From the NCBI GenBank assembly GCA_023664305.1, contig JAMPFT010000001.1, forward strand, positions 507,609-571,608: a stretch of 64,000 nucleotides of DNA. Reading direction: 5' to 3'. A model generated the notes under the pieces. It had not been told where the DNA came from. It saw only the letters and a list, made by a program, of their open reading frames with translations, and ran no database searches. A program made the position numbers and the translations under genes. This stretch comes from a bacterium (GTDB lineage Bacteria; Bacillota; Clostridia; Lachnospirales; Lachnospiraceae). Below, in pieces: positions 14,873-23,530 of this stretch; position 1 is the first letter of the stretch, and the number at the start of each line of letters is the position of its first letter.

Positions 14873-15460
14873 ACCGCGAAGCTCTTCTTCCGCCTGTTCC
14901 CTGGATTTGAACCAGATTCCGTAAAAGCCGCATGCTTTCGCCGCTTCCACATTTTTCAGCGTATCGTCCAGGAAGACGCATTCCTGTGCCTTCAGACCGT
15001 ATCGGGAAAGCAGCAGCTCATAAATGGCCCTGTCCGGCTTGATGATCTTCTCCTGATAAGATAGGATTCCTCCGTCGGTATAGGGGATAAAGGCCAGTGC
15101 CGCCGTACATTCCCGATGGGCTTTATGGGAAAAATTGGAGAGATAATAGACCCCGTAGCCTTTCTCCTTCAGTTCCCGGATCCAGGGAATGGCGTAGCTT
15201 CTCGGCGTCACAAGCTCCGCCACATTGTCAAAGGCCCGCCGCAGCTCCTCTTCTATCTGCGGGTCTGCCTTGATAAATTCCGCCAGAATCCGCTCCTCTC
15301 CCCACACTCCTCTGTCGAGCTCGTTCCAGGCGGGATTCAGGACCGACGCCTTTGCGATCCGCTCCACCATCCTTTCGTCGAAGCCCTTGTCCCGAAAAAA
15401 ATCCCTCCAGCGAAAATCTGTCAGTACATTTCCGATGTCAAATATAATATTGCGAATCAT
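14861..15460 (-). CDS. HAD-IA family phosphatase, YihX-like
   Basis: A 199-residue haloacid-dehalogenase-superfamily hydrolase. The motif I FDIGNVL (nucleophile Asp8) has Gly in place of the second Asp, as in YihX-type sugar-phosphate phosphatases. YLSNFS is motif II, Lys138-Pro-Asp (IIKPDRAIYE) motif III, and VFLDDTLKNVEAA motif IV. A small helical cap lies at about 15-80. The substrate is probably a small phosphorylated metabolite such as glucose 1-phosphate. It overlaps the LysR gene by 4 bp (ATGA), so LysR, HAD and purA form one coupled unit. Confidence 0.85.
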   Translation of the reverse strand: MIRNIIFDIGNVLTDFRWRDFFRDKGFDERMVERIAKASVLNPAWNELDRGVWGEERILAEFIKADPQIEEELRRAFDNVAELVTPRSYAIPWIRELKEKGYGVYYLSNFSHKAHRECTAALAFIPYTDGGILSYQEKIIKPDRAIYELLLSRYGLKAQECVFLDDTLKNVEAAKACGFYGIWFKSREQAEEELRGLGV

Positions 15461-16365
15461 ACTCTCTCCTCTTCCTCATAGTCTCCCAGCATAATCTCGA
15501 ACAGTTTTCCCGCCGCTGCGGACAACGGCGCCTTTCTTCTCCTGACCACGCAAAAGGACCGTTTGGGGATCATCTTGTTAAATCTCAGTTCGAACAGCCG
15601 CCCCGACTCCAGCGCCTCCTTTGCAAAATCCCGCACCACACATCCGACGCCTAAGTTTCTTAAAGCAAACTGCACAATCATATCGCTGGTAGCCAGTTCA
15701 AATTCCGGATGCAGCACAATCCCGTTCTCCGCCAGATAGCGGTCGAGATAGCTTCTGGTGCTGGTGTTCCCTTCCAGAAAAATGATAGGGAGCTTTTCCA
15801 GCTCCTGCAGGTCCAGCATCCTGTTTTTGCAGGAGATAAAGCGGCGGCCCGCCACAAACACATCCTCGATCTCACGCACGGAAACCGCCTCCACATCCTC
15901 CGACGGTTCAAACGGCGAGCTGACCGCCCCAAAATCGATTGCCCCGCTCTCCAAAAGCTTCAGCGTCTCCGGCGTCGGTCCGTTGGATACGATGACCTTG
16001 ATCTCCGGATACCGTTCGTGAAATTTTTCCAAAAAAGGCAGCAGATAAAACTGTAGCGTCATGTCGCTGGCGCCGATATGCACTTCCCCCAGCTCCAGAT
16101 TCCGCATCTGCCTCACCTTCTCCACGCCCAGCTCGATCTGTTCATATCCCCTGGATACATAGGAATACAAAAGCTCCCCCTCGGCGGTCAGCTTCACGCC
16201 TCTTGCGGCACGTCCGAACAGGGTCACTCCCATGCTCTTTTCCAGTTGTCTGACCGCCTGGCTCACCGCCGGCTGCGAGATGGAAAGCAAAGCGGCAGCT
16301 CCCGTGACACTGCCGCATTTTGCCGTATAATAAAAAGCTTTAAAATACTCCAGACTGCTGATCAT
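15457..16365 (-). CDS. LysR family transcriptional regulator
   Basis: A 302-residue LTTR. The winged HTH (residues 1-60) has YFKAFYYTAKCGSVTGAAALLSISQPAVSQAVRQLE; the rest is a periplasmic-binding-protein-like effector domain (about 90-295) with VHIGASDMTLQFYLLPFL. It overlaps purA upstream and the HAD gene downstream by 4 bp each, so it is embedded in the purA transcript rather than divergent from a target as LTTR genes usually are. Effector and targets are unknown. Confidence 0.9.
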   Translation of the reverse strand: MISSLEYFKAFYYTAKCGSVTGAAALLSISQPAVSQAVRQLEKSMGVTLFGRAARGVKLTAEGELLYSYVSRGYEQIELGVEKVRQMRNLELGEVHIGASDMTLQFYLLPFLEKFHERYPEIKVIVSNGPTPETLKLLESGAIDFGAVSSPFEPSEDVEAVSVREIEDVFVAGRRFISCKNRMLDLQELEKLPIIFLEGNTSTRSYLDRYLAENGIVLHPEFELATSDMIVQFALRNLGVGCVVRDFAKEALESGRLFELRFNKMIPKRSFCVVRRRKAPLSAAAGKLFEIMLGDYEEEERV

Positions 16366-17660
16366 CCTTCTTTCCCCAACGCGCTCTTCCGGTAGATGAT
16401 ATCCTCCCTGCCGGGACCATTGCTGACCATGGTGATGGGATACCCGATCTGACCTTCGATAAATTCAATGTAATTTCTGCAGTTTTCGGGCAGCTCCTCA
16501 TAGGTTCTGATGCCGCGGATTTCACACTTCCAGCCGGGCAGCCTTTTCAGAACCGGCTTTGCCTTCTCAAGCTTTGCCGTCACGGGGAAGTCCGTCGTCA
16601 CCTCTCCGTTGATCTCATATCCCACGCAGACCGGAATCTCGTCAAGGTAGCCGAGAACATCCAGCACGGTGAACGCCACGTCCGTGGTTCCCTGCAGGCG
16701 GCAGCCGTATTTGGACGCCACACAGTCAAACCAGCCCACTCTTCTGGGACGCCCGGTGGTAGCGCCGTACTCACCGCCGTCTCCGCCTCTGTTGCGCAGC
16801 TCCACCGCCTCATCCCCAAAGATCTCGGACACGAAAGCGCCCGCGCCCACCGCGGAGGAATAAGCCTTACAGACTGTGACAATCTGTTTGATCTCATGAG
16901 GGGGAAGACCCGCGCCGATCGCGCCGTAGGCCGCAAGCGTCGAGGAAGAGGTCACCATGGGATAAATCCCGTGGTCGGGATCCTTTAACGTCCCCAGCTG
17001 TCCCTCCAGCAGCACAGTCTTGCCTTCCTTCAGCGCCCGGTCCAAAAACGCCGCCACATCGCAGACATAAGGGGACACCATATCCCTGTATTCATGCAGA
17101 GTGTTTAAAAGCTCCTTTGAGTCGATCAACGGTTTATGGTAAAGATGCTCCAGAAGCACATTTTTCATCTCGCAGACCCGCTCCGTCTTCTCCGCCAGCA
17201 GTTCTTCGTCAAAAAGCTCGCTGACCTGGAAGCCGATCTTTGCATATTTATCGGAATAAAACGGCGCGATGCCGGACTTTGTGGAGCCAAAGGACTTCCC
17301 GCCCAGACGCTCCTCCTCATACCGGTCAAACAGAATATGATAAGGCATCACAATCTGCGCCCGATCTGACACCAGAATCTTCGGCTCCGGAACGCCTCTT
17401 TCCACAAGCGAGCGGATCTCCTGAAACAGCAGCGGTATGTTTAGCGCTACGCCGTTTCCGATCACACTGGTGGTATGGCTGTAAAACACGCCGGACGGAA
17501 GCGTGTGAAGCGCAAACTTGCCGTAATTGTTTACGATCGTGTGTCCCGCGTTCGCACCGCCCTGAAAGCGCACAATGATGTCCGCCTCCTGTGCCATCAT
17601 ATCCGTGATTTTTCCCTTACCTTCGTCGCCCCAGTTGGCTCCTACGATTGCCTTAACCAT
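16362..17660 (-). CDS. purA: Adenylosuccinate synthase
   Basis: A 432-residue enzyme catalysing IMP + aspartate + GTP to adenylosuccinate, the first committed step to AMP. It begins MVKAIVGANWGDEGKGKITD with the GTP-binding P-loop. FQGGANAGHTIVN and the IMP-site region KSGIAPFYSDK are conserved, and the C-terminal half has TTGRPRRVGWFD. GGAGG lies 5 nt before the ATG; 33 further in-frame codons upstream show no similarity. It heads an operon with LysR and HAD genes. Together with purB and the PurF-like gene nearby it gives a purine cluster. Confidence 0.97.
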   Translation of the reverse strand: MVKAIVGANWGDEGKGKITDMMAQEADIIVRFQGGANAGHTIVNNYGKFALHTLPSGVFYSHTTSVIGNGVALNIPLLFQEIRSLVERGVPEPKILVSDRAQIVMPYHILFDRYEEERLGGKSFGSTKSGIAPFYSDKYAKIGFQVSELFDEELLAEKTERVCEMKNVLLEHLYHKPLIDSKELLNTLHEYRDMVSPYVCDVAAFLDRALKEGKTVLLEGQLGTLKDPDHGIYPMVTSSSTLAAYGAIGAGLPPHEIKQIVTVCKAYSSAVGAGAFVSEIFGDEAVELRNRGGDGGEYGATTGRPRRVGWFDCVASKYGCRLQGTTDVAFTVLDVLGYLDEIPVCVGYEINGEVTTDFPVTAKLEKAKPVLKRLPGWKCEIRGIRTYEELPENCRNYIEFIEGQIGYPITMVSNGPGREDIIYRKSALGKEG

Positions 17661-17728
17661 TCTTTCCTCCGTTCCCCGCCCTGTAGGGACGGGTCTTTTT
17701 TTCAGGCCGTTTTCTGCCCTGAATAGGG

Positions 17729-17935
17729 ACATTGTACCGTCTCCGCAGTGCATGCCCACAGTGCATGCTCGAAAAACCTGCGGTTTTCCTCGCTCGCGGG
17801 CTTCGCCCTATGCATCCGTTCGGATATGCGCCTCGGTGAGCAAGCTCCCCTCTTCGCACATCCTCCGTCTGCGCACTGCTCATTGCCATCGCGTACATTG
17901 TACCGTATTTCCGTGCGCTTTAGCGCACATGGAAT
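17729..17935. repeat. Intergenic repeat flanked by ACATTGTACC motifs
   Basis: ACATTGTACCGT occurs at 17729-17740 and 17895-17906, and ACATTGTACC again at 17966-17975. Between the first two lie a doubled AGTGCATGC and a block (17847-17890) similar to 60799-60858, sharing CGCACATCCT and TGCTCATTGCCATC. A perfect stem GTGCGCT/AGCGCAC is at 17913-17928. No gene is supported here although an 80-codon frame is open on both strands. Confidence 0.6.
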
Positions 17936-17940
17936 CAAAA

Positions 17941-17996
17941 GTTGACACAATTCCCTTCTGTGTCAACATTGTACCACATGCAGCCGCATAAGTAAA
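17941..17996 (-). promoter_or_regulatory. purA promoter with inverted-repeat operator
   Basis: Minus-strand TTTACT (17996-17991), 17-bp spacer and TACAAT (17973-17968). A perfect 9-bp inverted repeat, GTTGACACA / TGTGTCAAC with a 9-bp centre (17941-17967), begins one base after the -10 element and covers the expected start point. This is a good position for a repressor operator, or it may form the 5' hairpin of the transcript. From 17997 to 18155 nothing else is evident. Confidence 0.55.
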
Positions 17997-18155
17997 ATCA
18001 ATAAATATTATGGTTTGCATAATGCCTGCTTATTCGTTTTTCAATCCCTAAAAGATATTTCGGTTAATTTTTACCTTTTTTTCTTTTAGAAGAAAGCAAA
18101 GCAAGGGACGCGCGAAACAGACGGGTATTGAAAAGGCATCCTCTCATCCGGGATC

Positions 18156-18881
18156 TCACCCTGCGTTGAGAGAATGCCTTGTCTGAATCTCGTCTGCTAT
18201 TCTGCCCTTCACCAGCTCCGCGATCTGGGCAGTCGTCATGTCCCGGTATTCCTCAAAGCAGATCGGCGGCAGGAAATGAACCTGCGTCGTCACTTTCCGG
18301 AGAGAGTTCATGCCAAAGACCTTATAGGAGTCAATAATGGCCACGGGAACGATGGGCGCTCTGGCCTTCGTGGCACATTTGAAGGAGCCGGGCAGAAATT
18401 CCTGCAGATCGTTCCTGTTATGATCGTAACCGCCTTCGGGGAAGATGATGTAGCGTCTTCCCTTTTTTACCTCCTCGACGATCTCCAGAATCGTCTGTAC
18501 CTGCCGCTTCATATCGGTTTTATCCAGCCTCTGTCCCTTTACCAGTTCGATAAAGGCGTCCACGATAGGCAGCTGGGACCGATAGTAATCCATGACAAGG
18601 GTACAGGGCTTCGGATGAGAGATCATGATCCCCAGAGTATCGTATTTCCCCTGATGGTTGGAGTACATGACATAACCGCCCTCTTCCGGCAGATATTCCT
18701 GTCCCGTGCTCACGGTCTCGATTCTCCCGTGGCGCATGGCGATTCTGATGCACCGGCGCACCATCTTATACCGCCTCTCCTCGGAAAAATACCCCTCGTG
18801 TTTTTCGATAAAATGCGCCTTCCCGATATAATAAATGATAAACGGCAGCGACACCGCCACCACATAGCATAATCTCAGCAT
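18156..18881 (-). CDS. plsC: 1-acyl-sn-glycerol-3-phosphate acyltransferase
   Basis: A 241-residue membrane-associated acyltransferase of phospholipid synthesis, adding the second acyl chain to lysophosphatidate. One N-terminal hydrophobic helix (about 1-20). The catalytic motif I is present in the variant form NHQGKYD (His and Asp four apart), and FPEGGYDHNR is motif III; IVPVAI is motif IV. Usual length. The start at 18881 has GAGGTG 8 nt upstream. It sits between purA and the PurF-like gene without functional connection. Confidence 0.88.
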   Translation of the reverse strand: MLRLCYVVAVSLPFIIYYIGKAHFIEKHEGYFSEERRYKMVRRCIRIAMRHGRIETVSTGQEYLPEEGGYVMYSNHQGKYDTLGIMISHPKPCTLVMDYYRSQLPIVDAFIELVKGQRLDKTDMKRQVQTILEIVEEVKKGRRYIIFPEGGYDHNRNDLQEFLPGSFKCATKARAPIVPVAIIDSYKVFGMNSLRKVTTQVHFLPPICFEEYRDMTTAQIAELVKGRIADEIQTRHSLNAG

Positions 18882-18942
18882 AGACAAAACACCTCGCAAA
18901 GCATATTGATTATACTATGTTTCTTATATTTTGTCAAAATAT

Positions 18943-20349
18943 TCACTCTCTGCCGTCCCAGCAGTAGGTGCAGAGCCTGTCTCTGTCGATTCCCACCGAC
19001 TCAATCATATCGTCCAGCCTGTGGTAACGCAGCGTCGTAAAGTTGAGCTGGCGGCCGATCCGTTCCACCATCTCCGCATACTCCTCCGTGTTGGGATCCA
19101 CATAGTACTTCAGATCCATTCTGCGGCCTTCCCGCTCCATCTCCTTTAAGATCTTTCTGGCAATCAGATCCATCTCCGATGTGGATCTGGAAAAATTCAG
19201 ATATTTGCATCCGAACAAAAGGGGCGGACACGCCGGGCGGATATGTACCTCTCTCGCGCCGCTCTGGTAGAGAAACTCCGTGGTTTCCCGCAGCTGTGTG
19301 CCGCGCACAATGGAGTCGTCGATCAGAAGGAGGCTCTTATTTTCAATCAGCTCCTGCACCGGAATCAGCTTCATTCTCGCAATCAGGTTCCTCCTGGTCT
19401 GAATTGTTGGCATGAAGGATCTGGGCCAGGTCGGCGTGTATTTGATAAAGGGTCTGGAAAAGGGAATCCCGGAACGGTTTGCGTATCCTATGGCATGGGC
19501 CGTGCCGGAATCCGGCACTCCCGCCACGATATCCGGCTTCACATTGTCCCGCTCCGCCAGCTTCGCCCCGCAGTTATAGCGCATCTGCTCCACGCTGATC
19601 CCCTCATAGGAGGAGGACGGGTAGCCGTAGTAAATCCACAGGAACGTACAGATCTTCATTTCTTTTCCGGGCTGCATCAGGGTTTTAACGCCCTCCGGCG
19701 TGATCACCGCGATCTCGCCGGGCCCCAGCTCCCTGTCCGCGGTATAACCCAGATTCAGGTACGCGAAGCTCTCAAAGCAGGCGCAGTACGCCCCTTCCTT
19801 TTTCCCCAGAGAGACGGGGGTTCTGCCCATGCGGTCCCTGGCCGCATAGATACCCTTTGGCGTCAGAAGGAGGATCGTCATGGAGCCGTCGATAGCCTCC
19901 TGGGCATACCGGATCCCCTCCACCAGATTTTCCTGCTGGTTGATCAGGGCCGCCACAAGCTCCGTCGCGTTGACCTCTCCGCTGCTCATCTCCATAAACT
20001 GCGCGTGGCCTTTAAAAAGCACATCCTGCACCAGCTGATCCGCGTTGTTGATCTTTCCCACCGTGCTGATGGCGTAGGTGCCGTGATGCGAACGGACCAA
20101 CAGCGGCTGCGGCTCATAGTCCGAAATACAGCCGATTCCCATCTGCCCGTGCATATCGTTTACGTCCTTATCGAATTTCGTCCGAAAGGGGGCGTTTTCG
20201 ATATTATGGATCGCTCTCTCAAATCCGCTCCTTTTATCGTACACCGTCATGCCCGCGCGCCTGGTCCCCAGATGGGAATGGTAATCCGTTCCGAAAAACA
20301 GATCAAACGCACAGTCTTCCTTCGATGCCACTGCAAAAAAACCACCCAT
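18943..20349 (-). CDS. PurF-like amidophosphoribosyltransferase lacking the N-terminal cysteine
   Basis: A 468-residue protein with the PurF architecture: an Ntn glutamine amidotransferase domain (about 1-230; DYHSHLGTRRAGM) and a phosphoribosyltransferase domain with the PRPP loop LLLIDDSIVRGTQ (about 347-360). The reaction of true PurF is PRPP + glutamine to phosphoribosylamine. The mature enzyme starts with a catalytic Cys, but here translation begins MGGFFAV. An upstream TTG in the same frame would not provide a Cys either. The glutaminase half therefore should be inactive in the usual way. It ends 5 bp after... the purB stop precedes it closely, so both are co-transcribed. It could use ammonia, be a regulatory paralogue, or act on another amide donor. 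Confidence 0.85.
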   Translation of the reverse strand: MGGFFAVASKEDCAFDLFFGTDYHSHLGTRRAGMTVYDKRSGFERAIHNIENAPFRTKFDKDVNDMHGQMGIGCISDYEPQPLLVRSHHGTYAISTVGKINNADQLVQDVLFKGHAQFMEMSSGEVNATELVAALINQQENLVEGIRYAQEAIDGSMTILLLTPKGIYAARDRMGRTPVSLGKKEGAYCACFESFAYLNLGYTADRELGPGEIAVITPEGVKTLMQPGKEMKICTFLWIYYGYPSSSYEGISVEQMRYNCGAKLAERDNVKPDIVAGVPDSGTAHAIGYANRSGIPFSRPFIKYTPTWPRSFMPTIQTRRNLIARMKLIPVQELIENKSLLLIDDSIVRGTQLRETTEFLYQSGAREVHIRPACPPLLFGCKYLNFSRSTSEMDLIARKILKEMEREGRRMDLKYYVDPNTEEYAEMVERIGRQLNFTTLRYHRLDDMIESVGIDRDRLCTYCWDGRE

Positions 20350-20374
20350 AGCTTTCCCTGTCCTTTCCAAAAAA

Positions 20375-21826
20375 TCAGACGTTGATTTGAGCCTTCACTC
20401 CCAAAAGCGCCTTGTTCTCCTCCAGCAGCGGGCGGATCACCTTCCCCAGAAACGCGTCCACCTGCTCCACGGAACGCCCCACATACCTTGCGGGCTCCAT
20501 GGTTTTCTGCAGCTCCTCCAGGCTCATATTGAAAGCCGGATCCGCCGCGATCAGCTCCAGAAGGTTATTCTCCTTCCCCTCCGCCTTTACGTTGCGGGCC
20601 GCCTCCATGGAAAGCTCACGGATCCGCTCATGCAGCTCCTGGCGGTTTCCGCCGGCCTTTACCGCGTCCATCATGATGTTTTCCGTGGCCATAAAGGGCA
20701 GCTCGCTGCGCAGTCTCTTTTCTATCACCTTCGGGTACACCACAAGCCCGTCCACTACATTCAGACAAAGGTCCAGAATCCCGTCCACTGCGAGAAATCC
20801 CTCCGGCACGGACAGCCGCTTGTTGGCGGAGTCATCCAGCGTCCTCTCGAACCACTGGACGGCGGAGGTGATCGCCGGGTTCAGGGCGTCCACCATCACA
20901 TATCTGGCAAGAGAAGCAATCCTCTCGCTCCTCATGGGATTCCTCTTGTAAGCCATGGCTGAGGAACCGATCTGATTTTTCTCAAAGGGCTCCTCCACCT
21001 CTTTCAAGTGCTGAAGAAGCCGGATGTCATTGCTCATCTTATGGGCGGAGGCGGCGATACCCGCCAGAACGTTTAACACCCTGGTATCCACCTTGCGGGA
21101 ATAAGTCTGTCCCGACACGGGGAAGCATTCCCCAAAGCCCATCTTTTCCGCGATCATGGGATCGATCCGGTCAATTTTCTCCTGATCGCCGTCAAAAAGC
21201 TCCAGAAAAGAAGCCTGGGTGCCGGTGGTTCCCTTGGAGCCCAAAAGCTTCATGCTGCCCAGCACATAGTCCAGATCCTCCAGATCAAGGTAAAACTCCT
21301 GCATCCACAAGGTGGCGCGCTTTCCCACGGTGGTAGGCTGGGCCGGCTGAAAATGGGTAAAGGCCAGCGTGGGCTGCGCCTTGTACTTTTCCGCAAAATC
21401 CGCCAGCTCGGCGATCACGTTGATCAGCTTCTTCCGGACCAGCTTTAACGCCTCGCTCATGACGATGATATCCGTATTGTCCCCCACATAACAGGAGGTT
21501 GCTCCCAGATGAATGATACCGGCGGCTTTGGGACACTGCTGCCCGTAGGCGTAGACGTGGCTCATCACATCGTGACGCACCGCCTTTTCCCGCTCCTTTG
21601 CCACCTCATAATTGATATCTTCCGCATGAGCCTTCAGTTCCTCAATCTGCTCCTCGGTGATCACGGGCTTCCCGTCCCGGGAAAGTCCCAGCTCCTTCTC
21701 CGTCTCCGCCAAAGCGATCCAAAGCTTTCTCCAGGTGCGAAACTTCATATCCGGCGAAAAAATGTACTGCATTTCCGGACTCGCATAGCGCTCCGAAAGA
21801 GGGCTGACATATCTGTCTGTGCTCAT
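20375..21826 (-). CDS. purB: Adenylosuccinate lyase
   Basis: A 483-residue member of the fumarase/aspartase superfamily that cleaves adenylosuccinate to AMP and SAICAR to AICAR. It starts MSTDRYVSPLSERYASPEM. The active-site blocks HLGATSCYVGDN, TVGKRATLWMQE and the signature loop IGSSAMAYKRNPMRSE are conserved. The length fits the longer clostridial/animal type. It is preceded by a strong TAGGAGGAG ribosome-binding site and followed closely by the PurF-like gene. Confidence 0.96.
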   Translation of the reverse strand: MSTDRYVSPLSERYASPEMQYIFSPDMKFRTWRKLWIALAETEKELGLSRDGKPVITEEQIEELKAHAEDINYEVAKEREKAVRHDVMSHVYAYGQQCPKAAGIIHLGATSCYVGDNTDIIVMSEALKLVRKKLINVIAELADFAEKYKAQPTLAFTHFQPAQPTTVGKRATLWMQEFYLDLEDLDYVLGSMKLLGSKGTTGTQASFLELFDGDQEKIDRIDPMIAEKMGFGECFPVSGQTYSRKVDTRVLNVLAGIAASAHKMSNDIRLLQHLKEVEEPFEKNQIGSSAMAYKRNPMRSERIASLARYVMVDALNPAITSAVQWFERTLDDSANKRLSVPEGFLAVDGILDLCLNVVDGLVVYPKVIEKRLRSELPFMATENIMMDAVKAGGNRQELHERIRELSMEAARNVKAEGKENNLLELIAADPAFNMSLEELQKTMEPARYVGRSVEQVDAFLGKVIRPLLEENKALLGVKAQINV

Positions 21827-21917
21827 GTTTTTCTCCTCCTAATCTGTCCTTCCGACGGACTTAATCATAGCCCACCCCAAATAAATAGTCAATAGGCGGC
21901 CGAGATTTTTCGAAGTA

Positions 21918-22332
21918 CCTCCGCAGAGTGCCGGCTTCCGCCAGACCGGGGGCTTCCGCGGACCGTAAAGGCACGCCGGCGCTTGGCGAGGTCCTTTCGA
22001 GCTTAGCGTCCGCTGCGTGCCGACCCGAGTGCAAACGTGTCCGGATGCCTCCGCAGAGTGCCGGCTTCCGCCAGACCGGGGGCTTCCGCGGACCGTAAAG
22101 GCACGCCGGCGCTTGGCGAGGTCCTTTCGAGCTTAGCGTCCGCTGCGTGCCGACCCGAGTGCAAACGTGTCCGGATGCCTCCGCAGAGTGCCGGCTTCCG
22201 CCAGACCGGGGGCTTCCGCGGACCGTAAAGGCACGCCGGCGCTTGGCGAGGTCCTTTCGAGCTTAGCGTCCGCTGCGTGCCGACCCGAGTGCAAACGTGT
22301 CCGCGGAAGCACCCGGTCTGGCGGAAGCGTCC
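21918..22332. repeat. Three tandem 130-bp units of a structured repeat
   Basis: Units begin with CCGCAGAGTGCCGG at 21921, 22051 and 22181, exactly 130 bp apart and virtually identical. The array opens with CCGCCAGACCGGG.GCTTCC and closes (22303-22331) with its reverse complement with one mismatch, forming a 26-bp terminal stem. Each unit contains the core also found reversed at 29525-29655: GCGGAC and GTCCGC outer arms, a GGCACGC/GCGTGCC inner stem, and a CGGACGCT/AGCGCCG apical stem. Long open frames across it merely repeat. It fills the gap between purB and the four-gene operon. Confidence 0.85.
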
Positions 22333-22342
22333 CTGCTCTCTT

Positions 22343-23515
22343 CTACTCCTCCGCCCCCTCATAACTGTCTACCATAGCCAGGATCTCCGGCCCGTAGGCC
22401 GGATACCGGTTCACGATATCCATAATCTCCCTGCGGGCGGCCTCTGCCACGCCGTTGTTGTAATCCATCTGCTTGCGCAGCGCCTGCCTCTGCAGGATCA
22501 GCTCATGGCGCATCTCCACCGTCTCCCGCTTATCCAGCAGAGCCCCCGGCTGGCTGACCCACCGCTCCGGAGCCGTGATGTGATAATTGTTCATCTTCGC
22601 CGCCAGCTGCCTGCGGTAGTAATCCGTCTTCGCCTCCGCCTCTGCGTATTCCTTGCGGCTCTCCTTCTCCTGCTGGTAGTGCTGCCACTGCTTCCGCAGG
22701 CTCGCCGCGCTGTCCGTGCCGTACTTGATCCGGAGATAATCCTGCAGATTGTTGTTATTGACATACCGTATCTTCACTTTGTTCTGGAGCTGGATCAGTC
22801 TTGCCACCGCGTCCTCCACCCGGGCAAGCTCCTTCTCGCTGTCCATATAGCGGATTAAAAGCACGGTCTCCGCCACGGCTACGACGCCCACGGCCAGAAG
22901 ATATCCCAGCCGCGCGTTCATCTCAAAGGCAAACTGCAGAATCAAGAGCAGAATCAGACAGACCACAAAGGCCGTGACAATGACGACGGACATTCCCCGG
23001 AAATTATTCATCATCAGTTCCAGCTCTGTCCTGCGGTACTCATAGGCATGGCGCTCGCTGTCCAGACGCTTCAGATCCTGCTTCACCAGCTCCCCGTATT
23101 TCTCACATTCCGACAGCTTTGCAATTCCTTCCTGAATCTGATCCTCCTGCTTGTGTATCCGGTAATAATCCCCGTCGTTCATGCGGTTCTTCCTGTCCCG
23201 GTAATTCTCGCACTCCTGCTCCACGTTCATAAGCCTTCTGGCAATCTCCGCCAGCGTCCCCTTTTCCTCCCCGGGAAGCGCTTCGATCTCCTCGATATCC
23301 GTCAGATAGGAGGTCACAAGAGCATACTCTCCCGTCAGAAGATTTACCTCCCTGACGGCCTCCGCAATCTGCTCCAGACAGTTTTTGATATATCCGGTGC
23401 GCTGCTCCTCATCCTCGAAATCCACGCTGTCCCTGTCGTAGACAATGTTCTCCCAGTCTTCCTGTGTACGATTCTGTTCCTTTTTTCTGCGAAACAATCT
23501 GCTCCAAAATGCCAT
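22343..23515 (-). CDS. Coiled-coil membrane protein, fourth gene of an uncharacterised operon
   Basis: A 390-residue protein with a basic N-terminus (MAFWSRLFRRKKEQ), a long predicted coiled coil (about 40-170), two adjacent transmembrane helices (about 173-197 and 200-222), and a second coiled coil (about 225-385). No enzymatic motif. This layout suggests a membrane anchor exposing helical arms on the cytoplasmic face. It is 15 bp after the preceding gene, with CAGGAG as ribosome-binding site. No family recognised. Confidence 0.75.
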   Translation of the reverse strand: MAFWSRLFRRKKEQNRTQEDWENIVYDRDSVDFEDEEQRTGYIKNCLEQIAEAVREVNLLTGEYALVTSYLTDIEEIEALPGEEKGTLAEIARRLMNVEQECENYRDRKNRMNDGDYYRIHKQEDQIQEGIAKLSECEKYGELVKQDLKRLDSERHAYEYRRTELELMMNNFRGMSVVIVTAFVVCLILLLILQFAFEMNARLGYLLAVGVVAVAETVLLIRYMDSEKELARVEDAVARLIQLQNKVKIRYVNNNNLQDYLRIKYGTDSAASLRKQWQHYQQEKESRKEYAEAEAKTDYYRRQLAAKMNNYHITAPERWVSQPGALLDKRETVEMRHELILQRQALRKQMDYNNGVAEAARREIMDIVNRYPAYGPEILAMVDSYEGAEE

Positions 23516-23530
23516 AAATTAACTCCTGTG

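Noticed and set aside
17653..17950. Overlapping 81- and 82-codon frames upstream of purA
   Set aside because: Cover the intergenic repeat; no promoter or ribosome-binding site.
21918..22332. CRISPR array
   Set aside because: Units are contiguous 130-bp copies with no unique spacers and no cas genes nearby.
22003..22362. 119-codon repetitive frame on the minus strand and similar plus-strand frames
   Set aside because: They only translate the 130-bp tandem units; no ribosome-binding site and Pro/Arg-rich composition from GC-rich DNA.
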